Assembly (NCBI RefSeq): GCF_003605645.1 | Contig: NZ_QVMU01000013.1 | Coordinates: forward strand, 51,545-115,544 | Origin: Vibrio sinensis | Lineage (GTDB): Bacteria > Pseudomonadota > Gammaproteobacteria > Enterobacterales > Vibrionaceae | Length of the DNA stretch: 64,000 bases | Direction: 5' to 3' | Part shown: positions 1 to 9,694 of the stretch, in pieces | How the letters are laid out: every line of letters starts with the position of its first letter | Numbering within the stretch: position 1 is the stretch's first letter | Notes under the pieces: generated by a model | What the model was told of the DNA's origin: nothing | Databases searched by the model: none | Seen by the model: only the letters and a program-made list of their open reading frames with translations | Made by a program: the position numbers and the translations under genes

Positions 1-894
1 AGTAAGCAGTTCTGTTCGCAATCGAAGCCGAGTGATTGGGGTTTTTAAATCATGAGAGATAGAGGAAAATAATCGCTCTCTATCTGATATATAACGACGT
101 ATTCTTTGCTGCATACGGTTGAACGCGCGCGTCGCAGTCACCAATTCACTTGCGCCCTCTTCTCTAAGTGGGGCTTGATTGATGTCCATGCTCATTTCAT
201 TCGCCGCTTTTGCCAAGCGCTTTAATGGTTTGACTTGTCGACGCATCAATAAGAAAGTCAACCCTAATAATAGCGACGTTGATAAAAGAAGAAACCACCA
301 CTGCTCTTGGCCTAAAACCGTGTCATCAAGCATCATATAAGGTGCTGGTAATAACGCTGCGATATAGATCCACTCATCCGGTGACAATTCAATTTGCACC
401 ACTAACACCGGAGGATCGATGGGTAACAAGGTTAGCGTGTGATGAGCCCAGGATTTGGGTAAATCGCTTAAATAAAGATCATTTTTTAAAAGACGCAGAT
501 TCTGACGATGTGAAAAATCCACAGAGATCGAACGGACACGCGGCAATTCCGCATTTAAAACCTGCTGAATTGCGTTTACTGACGCATGCTTCAATTTATT
601 CTCAGCAATAGGCTCAACCGTTAACTTCTGTTTATTGAAAGAAACGAAAAAACGCGTACCGCCCATATTGCGAATTTGGTTAAGCACAATATGTCGATAG
701 CTAAGAGGAAGCGATTGAAAAAACGTGATCGTAGAGGCAAACATATTCGCCATACTTTCTGATGTAGACGTTACGCCAGCAATCTTTCTCTGCTTAGATT
801 CTGAGTACCAAATCGTGGTCGCAATCGCTTGAGCGAGCAAAGCGGCAAACAAAGTCAAAGCTAATGTTCTTGATACCAACGAGTTTAACTTCAT
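1..894 (-). CDS. Sensor histidine kinase, C-terminal part missing (window edge)
   Basis: Membrane sensor kinase, partner of the response regulator whose stop codon lies 18 bases upstream. Translation from the ATG at 894 starts MKLNSLVSRTLALTLFAALL, a first membrane segment (about residues 8-28). A periplasmic loop of about 180 residues, a second membrane segment (WWFLLLSTSLLLGLTFLLM) and a HAMP linker follow. The H-box reads SISHDLKTPITRLRLRTELL, with the phospho-accepting His at about residue 281. The ATP-binding domain lies outside the window. The layout matches EnvZ/CpxA-type kinases. The signal is unknown. Confidence 0.9.
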   Translation of the reverse strand, partial: MKLNSLVSRTLALTLFAALLAQAIATTIWYSESKQRKIAGVTSTSESMANMFASTITFFQSLPLSYRHIVLNQIRNMGGTRFFVSFNKQKLTVEPIAENKLKHASVNAIQQVLNAELPRVRSISVDFSHRQNLRLLKNDLYLSDLPKSWAHHTLTLLPIDPPVLVVQIELSPDEWIYIAALLPAPYMMLDDTVLGQEQWWFLLLSTSLLLGLTFLLMRRQVKPLKRLAKAANEMSMDINQAPLREEGASELVTATRAFNRMQQRIRRYISDRERLFSSISHDLKTPITRLRLRTELLT

Positions 895-912
895 GAGTGG
901 TCTCGACGTCGA

Positions 913-1632
913 TCAATGCTCATAATTTACCGGTACAGACAAGATATAGCCGTTGCCTCGCATTGTTTTAATATAACTTGGAAATTTAGCACTATCTCCA
1001 AGTCGTTGACGTAAGCGGCTTAACTGTACATCGATGCCCCGCTCCATTGGCAAAGCACCTCTTCCTTTAGTCGCATACGAAATGGTGTCACGATCAAGTA
1101 TTTCGTTGGGACGAGAAAGAAATAGCATCAACAATGAAAAGTCACTGCCTGATAAGTCATGTTGCTGGTTATAAAATTGGTGGGTAATTTTATGAGTAAG
1201 GGGATCTAAACACCAATCACCGAATGTAATCCGTTTAGGGGGCCCCTCTTTACTATTACTGCTGCTAAGTTGAACTCGGCGTAATACTGCTTTGATCCGA
1301 GCAATCAAATGTCGAGGGTGATAGGGCTTTGCAATATAATCATCGGCGCCAATTTCTAAACCAATAATCTGCTCCGTATCATCAGAAACGGCTGTAAGCA
1401 TAATGATTGGCACATTAGAATCTCGTCGAATCGTCTGACACAGCGAAAAACCATCCTCTCCCGGCAACATCACATCCAGCAAGATCAAATCTGGGTACCC
1501 ATGTTGCAGAGCGAATTTCAGCTCGACACCATCTTTAACCGTTGTTACTTGATATCCAGAATTCGACAAATACTCATCGAGTAACTCTCGAATTTCAAAA
1601 TCATCATCAACGACTAATATCTTTCCATTCAT
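913..1632 (-). CDS. OmpR/PhoB-family response regulator
   Basis: DNA-binding response regulator of 239 residues. The receiver domain (about 1-120) has the acidic pocket VVDDD near residue 8, phospho-acceptor Asp53 in LLLDVMLPG, the switch Thr in IIMLTA and Lys102 in IAKPYHP. The C-terminal winged helix (about 135-235) ends with the typical RGNGYILSVP motif. It is the first gene of a two-gene operon with the following kinase, with 18 bases between them. It resembles OmpR/RstA-type regulators, but its regulon cannot be told from the sequence. Confidence 0.93.
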   Translation of the reverse strand: MNGKILVVDDDFEIRELLDEYLSNSGYQVTTVKDGVELKFALQHGYPDLILLDVMLPGEDGFSLCQTIRRDSNVPIIMLTAVSDDTEQIIGLEIGADDYIAKPYHPRHLIARIKAVLRRVQLSSSNSKEGPPKRITFGDWCLDPLTHKITHQFYNQQHDLSGSDFSLLMLFLSRPNEILDRDTISYATKGRGALPMERGIDVQLSRLRQRLGDSAKFPSYIKTMRGNGYILSVPVNYEH

Positions 1633-1810
1633 GAAGACAAGGCTCCATTGATTAATTGATAATCAAATTCTATAAATTAACCTGTACTAGCACGAAATTT
1701 AGTCGTAATTATTTGAAGCTAGCCTAAAGAAAGCGGTGTATTTATAAGTATTATGTGACCGCATGACTCTAACATTAGCTCTCAATTGTCGTGAACTTGG
1801 TGTCCCTCAT

Positions 1811-3310
1811 TCATGAAGAACAGCTAATTTCCATTTTCTTACCCCAATCCGGTGGAGGCTTTGCGTATGCTTCCATGCCAGCGTGTTCATCAAATGGCGC
1901 TCTTAATAAGCCCATTAAACGTCCAATTTCTGAGTAGTCTCCCTCTTCTGCTCTATCAATCGCCACCTGCGCAAGATAGTTACGCAGAATAAATTTAGGG
2001 TTCACTTTTCTCATGCTTTCGCATCGCACAGAGGACGAGATAGGTTCTCCATCAGCAGTAACTTCTATGTCACAACGAACCAAGTAGAGATCAAGCCAAG
2101 CTCTCGCAGCTTCTCGATCAACAAACAGATCCGTCACCACTTCTTTTGCTCTTTCACTAGAATGGTTACCGTCTAAATTCTCATCGTCTAAATTCGAAAG
2201 TGCGCGCATAAAATTGGTGTAATCCACTCCATTCGCAACCAATAAATCAAACATAGACTCAAATAACGGGCCATCTTCTGGCACGCTCAAGGTTAAGCCT
2301 AATTTTGCTCGCATTAACTGGCTATATTTTTTGCCCAAAACCGTTTCATATTCACTCAATGCTTGTTGTAAATCATCACGTTCAATTAGAGGTGAGAGCG
2401 CGTGCGCCAATGCAGATAAATTCCATAATGCGATTCTCGGTTGCTGTTCAAATGCATACCGACCTTGGTAATCTGAGTGATTACAAATGTAATTGGGATC
2501 GTATTCATCTAAGAAACCAAATGGACCATAATCAAATGTTTCGCCAAGAATCGACATGTTATCGCTGTTCATGACACCATGTGCAAAACCAACCGCTTGC
2601 CAATGAGCAATCATCACCGCGGTACGTTCGATAATTTGTTCAAACATCTTAAGATAAGGCTTCTCGTGTTGACGGCAATGAGGGAAATACCAATCAATCA
2701 CCTTGTCAGCCAGCAGTGTCAGTTCAGCAAACTGATCGGTATAATAAAGATATTCAAAATGGCCAAATCGAATATGGCTTTTGGCTACTCGGATAAGAAG
2801 CGCGCCCGCTTCTCCTTTTTCTCGGTAAACCACCGTATCACTGGTTAGCATCCCCAAGGCCTGAGTGGTTGGAATACCAAGCCCAACCATCGCTTCACTG
2901 CACAAATATTCGCGAACCGTTGAACGTAATACTGCTCTACCGTCTCCCATTCGCGAGTAAGGGGTGAGCCCTGATCCTTTCAAATGCACATCATGAGCTT
3001 CACCGTTCTCATCGTATATTTCACACAGTAAAAGACCTCGTCCATCGCCTAGATCCGGGTTATATACCCCAAATTGATGCCCGGTGTACTTCATTGCCAA
3101 CGAGCGCATCTCTTTAGGTAAACATTCCCCCGAAAATAGAGAGCGAAATTCTTCTGTTGCTTGATTAGGTAATCCAAAATGCTCGGCTAAGCGGCTATTC
3201 CATGCAACCCAGCGTGAACCAGTAAGTGGATCGGGTTTAAGTTCGGTATAAAAACACGAGGGAAGATCAGCAAAGCGATTGGAGTATGGGAAAAACTGGT
3301 GAGTAGACAT
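1811..3310 (-). CDS. selO: SelO-type protein adenylyltransferase (YdiU family)
   Basis: Pseudokinase-fold enzyme that, in E. coli, transfers AMP to Ser/Thr/Tyr residues of proteins (AMPylation) and is linked to redox stress. Recognisable blocks are [30 protein letters not shown], the kinase-like [13 protein letters not shown] and DYGPFGF. The C-terminus ends CSS, the Cys that replaces the selenocysteine of eukaryotic SelO. The frame runs upstream to 3337, but the ATG at 3310 (MSTHQFF) has AGGA at good spacing and gives 499 residues, near the family length. It starts at the 3' end of the GNAT gene, so the two are probably co-transcribed. Confidence 0.93.
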   Translation of the reverse strand: MSTHQFFPYSNRFADLPSCFYTELKPDPLTGSRWVAWNSRLAEHFGLPNQATEEFRSLFSGECLPKEMRSLAMKYTGHQFGVYNPDLGDGRGLLLCEIYDENGEAHDVHLKGSGLTPYSRMGDGRAVLRSTVREYLCSEAMVGLGIPTTQALGMLTSDTVVYREKGEAGALLIRVAKSHIRFGHFEYLYYTDQFAELTLLADKVIDWYFPHCRQHEKPYLKMFEQIIERTAVMIAHWQAVGFAHGVMNSDNMSILGETFDYGPFGFLDEYDPNYICNHSDYQGRYAFEQQPRIALWNLSALAHALSPLIERDDLQQALSEYETVLGKKYSQLMRAKLGLTLSVPEDGPLFESMFDLLVANGVDYTNFMRALSNLDDENLDGNHSSERAKEVVTDLFVDREAARAWLDLYLVRCDIEVTADGEPISSSVRCESMRKVNPKFILRNYLAQVAIDRAEEGDYSEIGRLMGLLRAPFDEHAGMEAYAKPPPDWGKKMEISCSS

Positions 3311-3312
3311 CA

Positions 3313-3870
3313 TCATGATTCCTGCAAAGATTGCCATTGAGTTTGATGAATCTCATACAAACAATGACGTGCTAATTCATGTTCTTTCGGCAACTTAGGG
3401 TGATCAAAATCTTGAAAAGAATTACACATGCCGATTTTTTCCATCACACGAATAGATGGCGAGTTCAATAAGGAAGTAAAAGCATAAACGCGGTCGATAT
3501 TTAATTGTTCAAATGCAAATTGAAGAGCAAGATTCGCCGCTTCAGGAGCATAACCTTTTCCCCAGTATCGCGAATTGAGTCTCCAACCAATTTCAAGTAA
3601 TGGCGCATTAGGAATACCGCTGTCTGCCTCTTGGCGATTTAATCCAACAAACCCGATAAACGCCCCTGTGTGCTTTAATTCAACCGCCCAAAAGCCCCAA
3701 CCATTCACCTCAACTAAACCATCAATTCGCTCGGCGAGCAAATCAGACTCTTGATCACTAAGTATCGAGGGGAAATAACGCATAACAAGCGTATCTTGGT
3801 TGATACGTCGAAATATAGGGTAATCCTGAGATTGCCAAGGGCGCAATATCAAGCGTTGAGACTGTAGCAT
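3313..3870 (-). CDS. GNAT acetyltransferase, RimJ/RimL type
   Basis: A 185-residue N-acetyltransferase. It opens with the family pattern [17 protein letters not shown]. It has the acetyl-CoA-binding region [22 protein letters not shown] and the C-terminal strand-helix [13 protein letters not shown] typical of Acetyltransf_3. The acceptor may be a protein N-terminus or a small amine, and the sequence does not say which. AGGAATC precedes the ATG. The stop codon lies at the selO start, so the genes are likely translationally coupled. Confidence 0.88.
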   Translation of the reverse strand: MLQSQRLILRPWQSQDYPIFRRINQDTLVMRYFPSILSDQESDLLAERIDGLVEVNGWGFWAVELKHTGAFIGFVGLNRQEADSGIPNAPLLEIGWRLNSRYWGKGYAPEAANLALQFAFEQLNIDRVYAFTSLLNSPSIRVMEKIGMCNSFQDFDHPKLPKEHELARHCLYEIHQTQWQSLQES

Positions 3871-3949
3871 CGTCGATTCCTGAAAGCTGTCGTCGTTATA
3901 TTACACCTTACCATAGATACAAAAGTTGATGATCGGCCCCCGATCCTCT

Positions 3950-4615
3950 CTACGAGATGAGGTGAGTAAATGATGGTTGTGAACTTAAACCTTGAATCGT
4001 AATTTTTTCAGCAATCTGACGAAAAGGTGATAAGTTAAGAAATTGCGTAATTCGCGGCCCTACATGCTCATTAAAAATCTCGCCGTGTCGAAATTGGACA
4101 TATTCTAATGCGATATAAAGATACAAAGCGGGCAAATTGGCCTGATAGGCAATACCATCAATGTTATCTAAAGTAGAGAGTTCCAGTTTTTCCAAAGCGT
4201 TTAGCAATGCGACATGCCCACGCTCAATCAACACATGGTCTTGTTCTGAAAAACGAGCTAACGCTGCGGTTCTAAAAGCGATCTCCATTAAGCCTTTGGC
4301 TATGCCCATCAATGCTACGGCCTCTTGAGATTGCCAGTCCAACGTTGGTATCTGTTGGTGATTCACGATCGGTTTAGCAGTATTTGTCGACCGATTAGCA
4401 ATCAACCATTGGCAAATACATAAGCTTTCGGTCAGGTCGACGGAACCATCAATACGCAGCACTGGTATTTGATTAAATGGATTTACCTCGGTTAAAAGCG
4501 TAGGTGATTGCCAAGGATCCACCCATGTCAGTGTCAATTCATCGTATTGGCAGAGTACTGCAGTTACTAAAACAACACGTGAAAATGGTGAGGTATCATT
4601 TAAATATAGGTTCAT
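3950..4615 (-). CDS. Glutathione S-transferase family protein
   Basis: A 221-residue GST. The N-terminal thioredoxin-like domain starts MNLYLNDTSPFSRVV and contains NPFNQIPVL, whose cis-Pro contacts glutathione. It also has the DLTESLCICQWL motif that holds the gamma-glutamyl group. An all-helical C-terminal domain follows. The first strand carries Ser/Pro rather than the Cys of DsbA-like proteins. Its ATG overlaps the stop of the upstream MFS gene by four bases (ATGA), so the two are translated together. The substrate is unknown. Confidence 0.85.
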   Translation of the reverse strand: MNLYLNDTSPFSRVVLVTAVLCQYDELTLTWVDPWQSPTLLTEVNPFNQIPVLRIDGSVDLTESLCICQWLIANRSTNTAKPIVNHQQIPTLDWQSQEAVALMGIAKGLMEIAFRTAALARFSEQDHVLIERGHVALLNALEKLELSTLDNIDGIAYQANLPALYLYIALEYVQFRHGEIFNEHVGPRITQFLNLSPFRQIAEKITIQGLSSQPSFTHLIS

Positions 4616-5811
4616 TGGGCCGCCTTAACAGGGTGAGATTTTCGAGTCGACTGGCTCACATAAATACACAAACTAGCGAGCATGAGTGCAATGGAACCAA
4701 CAATAAATAGTGGGATATACGAAGAAAGCTGAAGACTAAAATAAACAAAAAAGTACCCAAAAAGCGCTTGGGACAACGCAAAACAGAATGTCATGATTCC
4801 CCAAGCTTTGGTATGCAATTCATAGCCAGCGTTTTCCAATGTATAGGAAGAAACTAAAGAGACAACCGCCGGCGTTCCAACACCAACAAAAAACGCAGAG
4901 ACCATCAGTGTAAGGCTGTGAGTATTTAATGCAGGAAGTAAAACCGCAGTGGCTTTGATTAGTAAAACAACAACCAATGTTTTCTGAACACCGAATCGAT
5001 CAGCCACGGCCCCAGAAATCAAAGGACCTATAATCGCACCAATACCAAAGACCGCCCAAAATAAACCGCCATAATGCACTGGCATATCAAGCTCTCTGAC
5101 GATGAAGTCAACCCAGAACAAGGTGTGGGGCAAATAGCCCAAAGCATCAAATGCATAAGCTATAGATATAAAAATCAATGTAATTTTTTTACTTTGAGAC
5201 AAACACGTCAACGAACTGTCGATATAGAGGGAAGCACTACTCTCCGATGCTACCTGCCACGATCGCCAAGTGATCGCAGTCATCAGTAAACCACTGAAAC
5301 CCACACCTAGCCAAATAGCATTAACGCCATACACAAAGAGCAGCGGGACAATAAAACCTGACAAAACAACCCCTAAGCCAAGTCCGCTGAATATTACTCC
5401 GCTCACCTTGGATTTTTTCGTTGAGATGTGACGGCGCATAATAAAAGGTGGGGCTACAATCATCAAAATAGCGCCACTCGCTCCGGCGATGAATCGCCAA
5501 CTATAAAACCATTGAATCGGAAGACTGTCCCAAGCGCAGAGTAAGTAACTCAAGCTACACAGTAGCATAGCCATACGGATTACATACTCTGAGGGAATAA
5601 ATCGGATCAACCAAGTAGAAAGAGGAGCACCCAAAATGTAACCCAGTAATGTGGTGGCACTGAGATAAGTTGCTTCACTTTCAGTAAACCATCCAGCCTG
5701 AATAACAATTGGCAATAAGGCTATATAAGCAAAACGCCCTAGTCCGACACCAATAAACGTTGCGCCTGCGCCAGCCATACTATAACGATTGATAATACTT
5801 GCTGGGTTCAC
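4612..5811 (-). CDS. MFS transporter, YbfB/YjiJ-like
   Basis: A 399-residue protein with about 12 membrane segments, resembling the YbfB/YjiJ (MFS_4) group. FIGVGLGRFAYIALLPIVI lies in the first helix and a conserved ADRFG loop lies between the two halves. The start is GTG, preceded by CAGGAG seven bases upstream. It overlaps the GST gene by four bases. Co-translation with a GST suggests export of a conjugate or xenobiotic, but this is only inference. Confidence 0.85.
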   Translation of the reverse strand: MNPASIINRYSMAGAGATFIGVGLGRFAYIALLPIVIQAGWFTESEATYLSATTLLGYILGAPLSTWLIRFIPSEYVIRMAMLLCSLSYLLCAWDSLPIQWFYSWRFIAGASGAILMIVAPPFIMRRHISTKKSKVSGVIFSGLGLGVVLSGFIVPLLFVYGVNAIWLGVGFSGLLMTAITWRSWQVASESSASLYIDSSLTCLSQSKKITLIFISIAYAFDALGYLPHTLFWVDFIVRELDMPVHYGGLFWAVFGIGAIIGPLISGAVADRFGVQKTLVVVLLIKATAVLLPALNTHSLTLMVSAFFVGVGTPAVVSLVSSYTLENAGYELHTKAWGIMTFCFALSQALFGYFFVYFSLQLSSYIPLFIVGSIALMLASLCIYVSQSTRKSHPVKAAQ

Positions 5812-5912
5812 GTTCGACTCCTGTTGCTTTCATTAACAACAGGTTACATGATAGCTAGAACCTAATTCTATTAGACCTAAGACTAGTAATGAGCGTCATA
5901 TCAAACCGGAGA

Positions 5913-6914
5913 TTAATTAACAATAAAATGAAGCTTTGCAGGTAAGACTATATGTCTCGGAGTCATCATAGGATCATCAATCAGCGATTGCACTTGAGTA
6001 AAAATAGCCTGTGCAATTGAATCACTGTCTTGCTCTATCGAGCCCACTTGTATTGGCAAGCAATCAATAATTGTATAGTGATCAAATGTTGCTAAACGAA
6101 TTTTATGGTCAAAGAGTCGGTGGTCTGTTAAATACTTCAGTACTCCCTCAAAAATAGAGTAAGACGCAGTAAAAAGCGCAGCGGGCATGCCCCCTTTTCT
6201 GTTAACAATATCGGCCATCATTTGGTACCCTGATTCTGGTTGAAAATCTTGATGCAAGACCCATTCATCATCATATTCAATACCCACCTCAGCTAATCCA
6301 TCTCTGTACCCAGCCAAACGATCCTGGCTTGGTGATAAATGCAGTTGACCACCAAGATAAACACATTCATCACAGCCTTTGGCTAAATTAGCAATAAGTT
6401 GACGAGTGGCGTCTCTTGCATCAGTCTTTATCGAGGTAAATTCATCTTGATTAATTACCCGGTCAAAAAACACGATCGGTACTTGTTTTTTCACTTCGCT
6501 ATAAAAATGGGCATCCAACATCGAGGTTGCCGAAATGATCAAATCAACTTGGCGATCAAGCAAACTCTTAACCACACGCTTTTCTTGCTCACAATCATCT
6601 TCAGAACTCACTATCAATAACTGATACCCTAGTTCACGACTTTGTCGTTCTAACTTTTTAGCGATCATGGCGAAGCCCATATTCGCGAGATCCGGAATAA
6701 CAAGACCCAAAGTGAAAGTTTGGTTAGATTTCAATGCGCGAGCGTATGTACTTGGAGCATAGCCATACTGTTTAACAACTTCCTCTACCTTCATAACTGT
6801 TTCAGGGGCGATTCGATGTTTTGTTGCATGCCCATTTAAAACAAAACTCACGGTCGACTTCGATACACCAGCTAACTCTGCGATATCAGCAAGTTTCATT
6901 TTTTTTTGATTCAT
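5913..6914 (-). CDS. scrR: LacI-family repressor, ScrR/Cra-like
   Basis: A 333-residue repressor. The LacI helix-turn-helix is at the N-terminus (KLADIAELAGVSKSTVSFVL), followed by the hinge helix and a periplasmic-binding-like sensor domain (GLVIPDLANMGF). It resembles Cra and the Vibrio sucrose repressor ScrR. It is divergent from a fructokinase, and a 20-base operator lies between them. It probably represses the kinase and responds to fructose or a fructose phosphate. No sucrose hydrolase or EII gene is beside it, so the symbol is by resemblance only. Confidence 0.8.
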   Translation of the reverse strand: MNQKKMKLADIAELAGVSKSTVSFVLNGHATKHRIAPETVMKVEEVVKQYGYAPSTYARALKSNQTFTLGLVIPDLANMGFAMIAKKLERQSRELGYQLLIVSSEDDCEQEKRVVKSLLDRQVDLIISATSMLDAHFYSEVKKQVPIVFFDRVINQDEFTSIKTDARDATRQLIANLAKGCDECVYLGGQLHLSPSQDRLAGYRDGLAEVGIEYDDEWVLHQDFQPESGYQMMADIVNRKGGMPAALFTASYSIFEGVLKYLTDHRLFDHKIRLATFDHYTIIDCLPIQVGSIEQDSDSIAQAIFTQVQSLIDDPMMTPRHIVLPAKLHFIVN

Positions 6915-7040
6915 TTTGCTACCGCCGCTCCAAAAGAATACGTATCTATAATATTGATGACGCGATTTTACTGAAGCTGTGGCTATTCACCAAACAACTC
7001 TTGTGTTGACTTGTTTTCTTATCGAAGAAACCAACGAGTT

Positions 7041-7056
7041 GGTGAAAATGATCACA
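7041..7056 (+). promoter_or_regulatory. Probable CRP box upstream of fructokinase
   Basis: GGTGA-AAATGA-TCACA matches TGTGA-N6-TCACA at 9 of 10 positions. It lies about 110 bases before the kinase ATG, upstream of the likely promoter. This fits catabolite control of a sugar kinase. Confidence 0.55.
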
Positions 7057-7121
7057 AAAATCATAGTTAAAAAAATTTACCGTTGCACAAATAGAACATT
7101 TTAATGATGATATCAAAAATA

Positions 7122-7141
7122 TTGCTAAACCGTTTTAGCAA
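7122..7141 (+). promoter_or_regulatory. LacI-type operator of scrR-scrK
   Basis: Inverted repeat with perfect 8-base arms TTGCTAAA and TTTAGCAA around CCGT. The central CG is typical of LacI-family operators. It sits just before the fructokinase Shine-Dalgarno, where a bound repressor would block transcription. Confidence 0.75.
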
Positions 7142-7167
7142 AGAGAATTTTAAAAAGAGTAAACAGC

Positions 7168-8085
7168 ATGAGCAAAATTTGGTTAACTGGCGATGCCGTC
7201 GTCGATCTCATTCCAGACACCGAAACGACCTATTTAAAATGCCCAGGCGGCGCCCCTGCCAACGTTGCCGTTGCTATTTCACGTCTTGGTGGAAATGCAG
7301 CTTTCTTTGGTCGCGTCGGCCAAGATCCTCTTGGACGTTTTATGAAAGCGACTTTAACTCAAGAGAACGTCGATACTGAATTAATGATCCTCGATGATGA
7401 GCAGCGAACTTCTACGGTCATTGTCGATCTCGATGATTCTGGCGAACGCAGTTTTACTTTTATGGTTAAGCCAAGTGCGGACCAATTCCTAAAGCCTAGT
7501 GATATCCCTGCATTCTCAGCGTCTGAATGGTTACATGTCTGTTCAATTGCACTCGCAAACGAACCAAGTCGTAGCACCACACTAAAAGCGATGCGTGACA
7601 TCAAAGCAGCTGGCGGATTCGTTAGCTTTGACCCTAACCTAAGAGAAGAAGTCTGGACGAATCCAGACGAGCTAAAGCCTGTTGTTCATCAAGCAATTCA
7701 GTTGGCTGATGTCGTGAAGTTTTCTGACGATGAGTTGCTATACCTAACAGAAGCAAACTGCTTAGAATCAGGGCTTAAAGCCATTCAAGAATATAACAAC
7801 ACCTTAGTTTTAGTCACCCAAGGTGCCAAAGGTGCACTCGTTATATTCAACCATTCTAGTTCATTGATTTCTGGTCAAGCTGTACAACCTATCGATACGA
7901 CCGGAGCAGGAGATGCTTTCGTCGGTGGCCTATTAGCAAAACTAGTTCAGCATGAGATTTGGCAAAATGAAGATGTCATTCATTCAGCAGTAAAGTGGGC
8001 AAATGGCTGTGGGGCTCTGGCAACCACGAAAAAAGGCGCTATGACAGCTTTACCAACTCGAAAGGAGTTGCTGGCATACGTTTGA
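7168..8085 (+). CDS. scrK: Fructokinase (PfkB family)
   Basis: Phosphorylates D-fructose to fructose 6-phosphate in the cytoplasm. The 305-residue protein has the PfkB N-terminal signature (CPGGAPANVAVAISRLGG), the substrate region KPSADQFL and the C-terminal signature DTTGAGDAFVGG with the catalytic Asp. AAGAG precedes the ATG. It is monocistronic, with a strong terminator downstream, and is controlled from the divergent region it shares with the LacI-type repressor. It resembles ScrK of Vibrio sucrose operons, but no sucrose transporter or hydrolase is present here. Confidence 0.9.
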   Translation: MSKIWLTGDAVVDLIPDTETTYLKCPGGAPANVAVAISRLGGNAAFFGRVGQDPLGRFMKATLTQENVDTELMILDDEQRTSTVIVDLDDSGERSFTFMVKPSADQFLKPSDIPAFSASEWLHVCSIALANEPSRSTTLKAMRDIKAAGGFVSFDPNLREEVWTNPDELKPVVHQAIQLADVVKFSDDELLYLTEANCLESGLKAIQEYNNTLVLVTQGAKGALVIFNHSSSLISGQAVQPIDTTGAGDAFVGGLLAKLVQHEIWQNEDVIHSAVKWANGCGALATTKKGAMTALPTRKELLAYV

Positions 8086-8112
8086 TGATATGACAAACAA
8101 AGACAAATAATG

Positions 8113-8145
8113 ATAGAGGTGCCTTTATTTATAAGGCACCTCTAT
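8113..8145. terminator. Bidirectional terminator
   Basis: A perfect 13-base-pair stem (ATAGAGGTGCCTT / AAGGCACCTCTAT) with a 7-base loop, between the convergent fructokinase and diguanylate cyclase genes. Confidence 0.85.
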
Positions 8146-8146
8146 T

Positions 8147-9694
8147 CTAAATAACGCCAGTTGCGTTGATATGCTTAGCTTCCATTGATGGGTCGTAAAT
8201 CGTATATCGATCTTTTCCCTCGAGCTTACTACGATAAACCGCGATATCTGCACAATGGATCAACGTCGCTAATGGTGTCTTCGATTCAGTAGAAACAGCT
8301 ACACCAATCGATGCAGAAAAAACAACACGTTTATTGTTTTTCTCAATGGTTTTTCGCAACAGCTTTAACAAGCGTTTGAGTTTACTTTCTAACTCTTCAA
8401 GCAAGTTAAAATCATGGGTATAAACCACAAATTCATCTCCGCCAAAACGACCAATATGATCATCCTCATGCTGGAATGTTTCTTTCAAGATGTTTGCAAA
8501 CAGCACAATCACTTCATCTCCAGCAATATGGCCAAAGGTATCGTTAACTGTCTTCAAGTTATCAAGATCGACAAAAATACATGCTGCCATTTGAGTTTGG
8601 TTTAACTGTGCTTTTTCAGCAAAACGCATAAAATACAAACGATTAAGAGCCCCACTTCTTGGGCAATATACCCCATCAATGCTGGCTTGCAACATTGCAT
8701 CAAACTGCTCATTAATCAGTGATGACTCAAGCACCAACACATTTTTACTACGCTCCAAAAAGTGATCCACGGGCCCAGTAACCGTCACAATTGATTTTTT
8801 AACTCTTCGATAAATGATCAATGATAAGACAAGGATCACCAGCAAATTCAGCACCGCGAAATAGATATTCTGTCCGATGACACTATTAAAATTAGCTTTG
8901 GAGACTAATGTCCAATGTGTGCCCTCAACTTTCTCCAATTGTAGGTAGTTGAAGCCATTAGTGAAAGAGAACGTATAATACCCATTAATGATATTGGTTG
9001 AATTGATGGTAATTTCATCTCGGTTAAAGATGAATTCATCTTCACTTAGATCAAAAACATTACTTCCAATATAAGTATCACTCACAGGGTGTCCTATAAT
9101 ATTGAAGTCATCATCCACCAACACACTGTATACTGACTCTGTTGCCGCTGAATTTAATACCTGTTGTATCTCACTAAATGCTATTGATGCATGGATGACT
9201 CCCGTTAGGTGACCAGAAGTATTAAATAACGGTTGGCACATCACATAGATTTTTTCCTCAAACATCGCGTTGTTGAGGACATTACTGATGACAAATTTTT
9301 TCGTTGTTATGGCTTCTTTGAAGTAATCACGATGACCAATGCTAAATGTAGTCGAATCAAACGTCGACGATGAGTAACCAAACTCATCGCTAATCCCCAT
9401 GAGTGCAAAGCGAAATGATTCTTGGTAAGGCCAAAGTCGATTACTTCGTTCAACCAATGAGACTTGATTATCAAACACTTGACTGTCTTGACTCATCGCA
9501 TAAAGCAAATTTTTGTAATCACTGATGATCGTGTTTAAGTGCAACGACACCATTTCAACTTGGTTATTCGCAATTTTTTTTGTGACTTTAATTCTTTCAG
9601 CAAGCCAGTAACCAAAATTCATCAATAATATAAATAAGATAAAAGGAACCGTATATCTTAGGGTAGTTTTTCTAACGTGATCTGCGATGGTCAT
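8147..9694 (-). CDS. Membrane diguanylate cyclase with periplasmic sensor domain
   Basis: Makes c-di-GMP from two GTP. Of 515 residues, one membrane helix lies near 14-32, a Cache-like periplasmic domain at about 35-270, a second helix at about 277-296, and a GGDEF domain at about 340-505. The active motif GGDEF is intact at 418-422, with metal ligand Asp376 in FVDLDNLK. The inhibitory I-site position reads HEDD instead of RxxD, so product inhibition is probably absent. Its ATG overlaps the stop of the secreted leucine-rich-repeat gene by four bases, suggesting the two work together in sensing. Confidence 0.9.
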   Translation of the reverse strand: MTIADHVRKTTLRYTVPFILFILLMNFGYWLAERIKVTKKIANNQVEMVSLHLNTIISDYKNLLYAMSQDSQVFDNQVSLVERSNRLWPYQESFRFALMGISDEFGYSSSTFDSTTFSIGHRDYFKEAITTKKFVISNVLNNAMFEEKIYVMCQPLFNTSGHLTGVIHASIAFSEIQQVLNSAATESVYSVLVDDDFNIIGHPVSDTYIGSNVFDLSEDEFIFNRDEITINSTNIINGYYTFSFTNGFNYLQLEKVEGTHWTLVSKANFNSVIGQNIYFAVLNLLVILVLSLIIYRRVKKSIVTVTGPVDHFLERSKNVLVLESSLINEQFDAMLQASIDGVYCPRSGALNRLYFMRFAEKAQLNQTQMAACIFVDLDNLKTVNDTFGHIAGDEVIVLFANILKETFQHEDDHIGRFGGDEFVVYTHDFNLLEELESKLKRLLKLLRKTIEKNNKRVVFSASIGVAVSTESKTPLATLIHCADIAVYRSKLEGKDRYTIYDPSMEAKHINATGVI

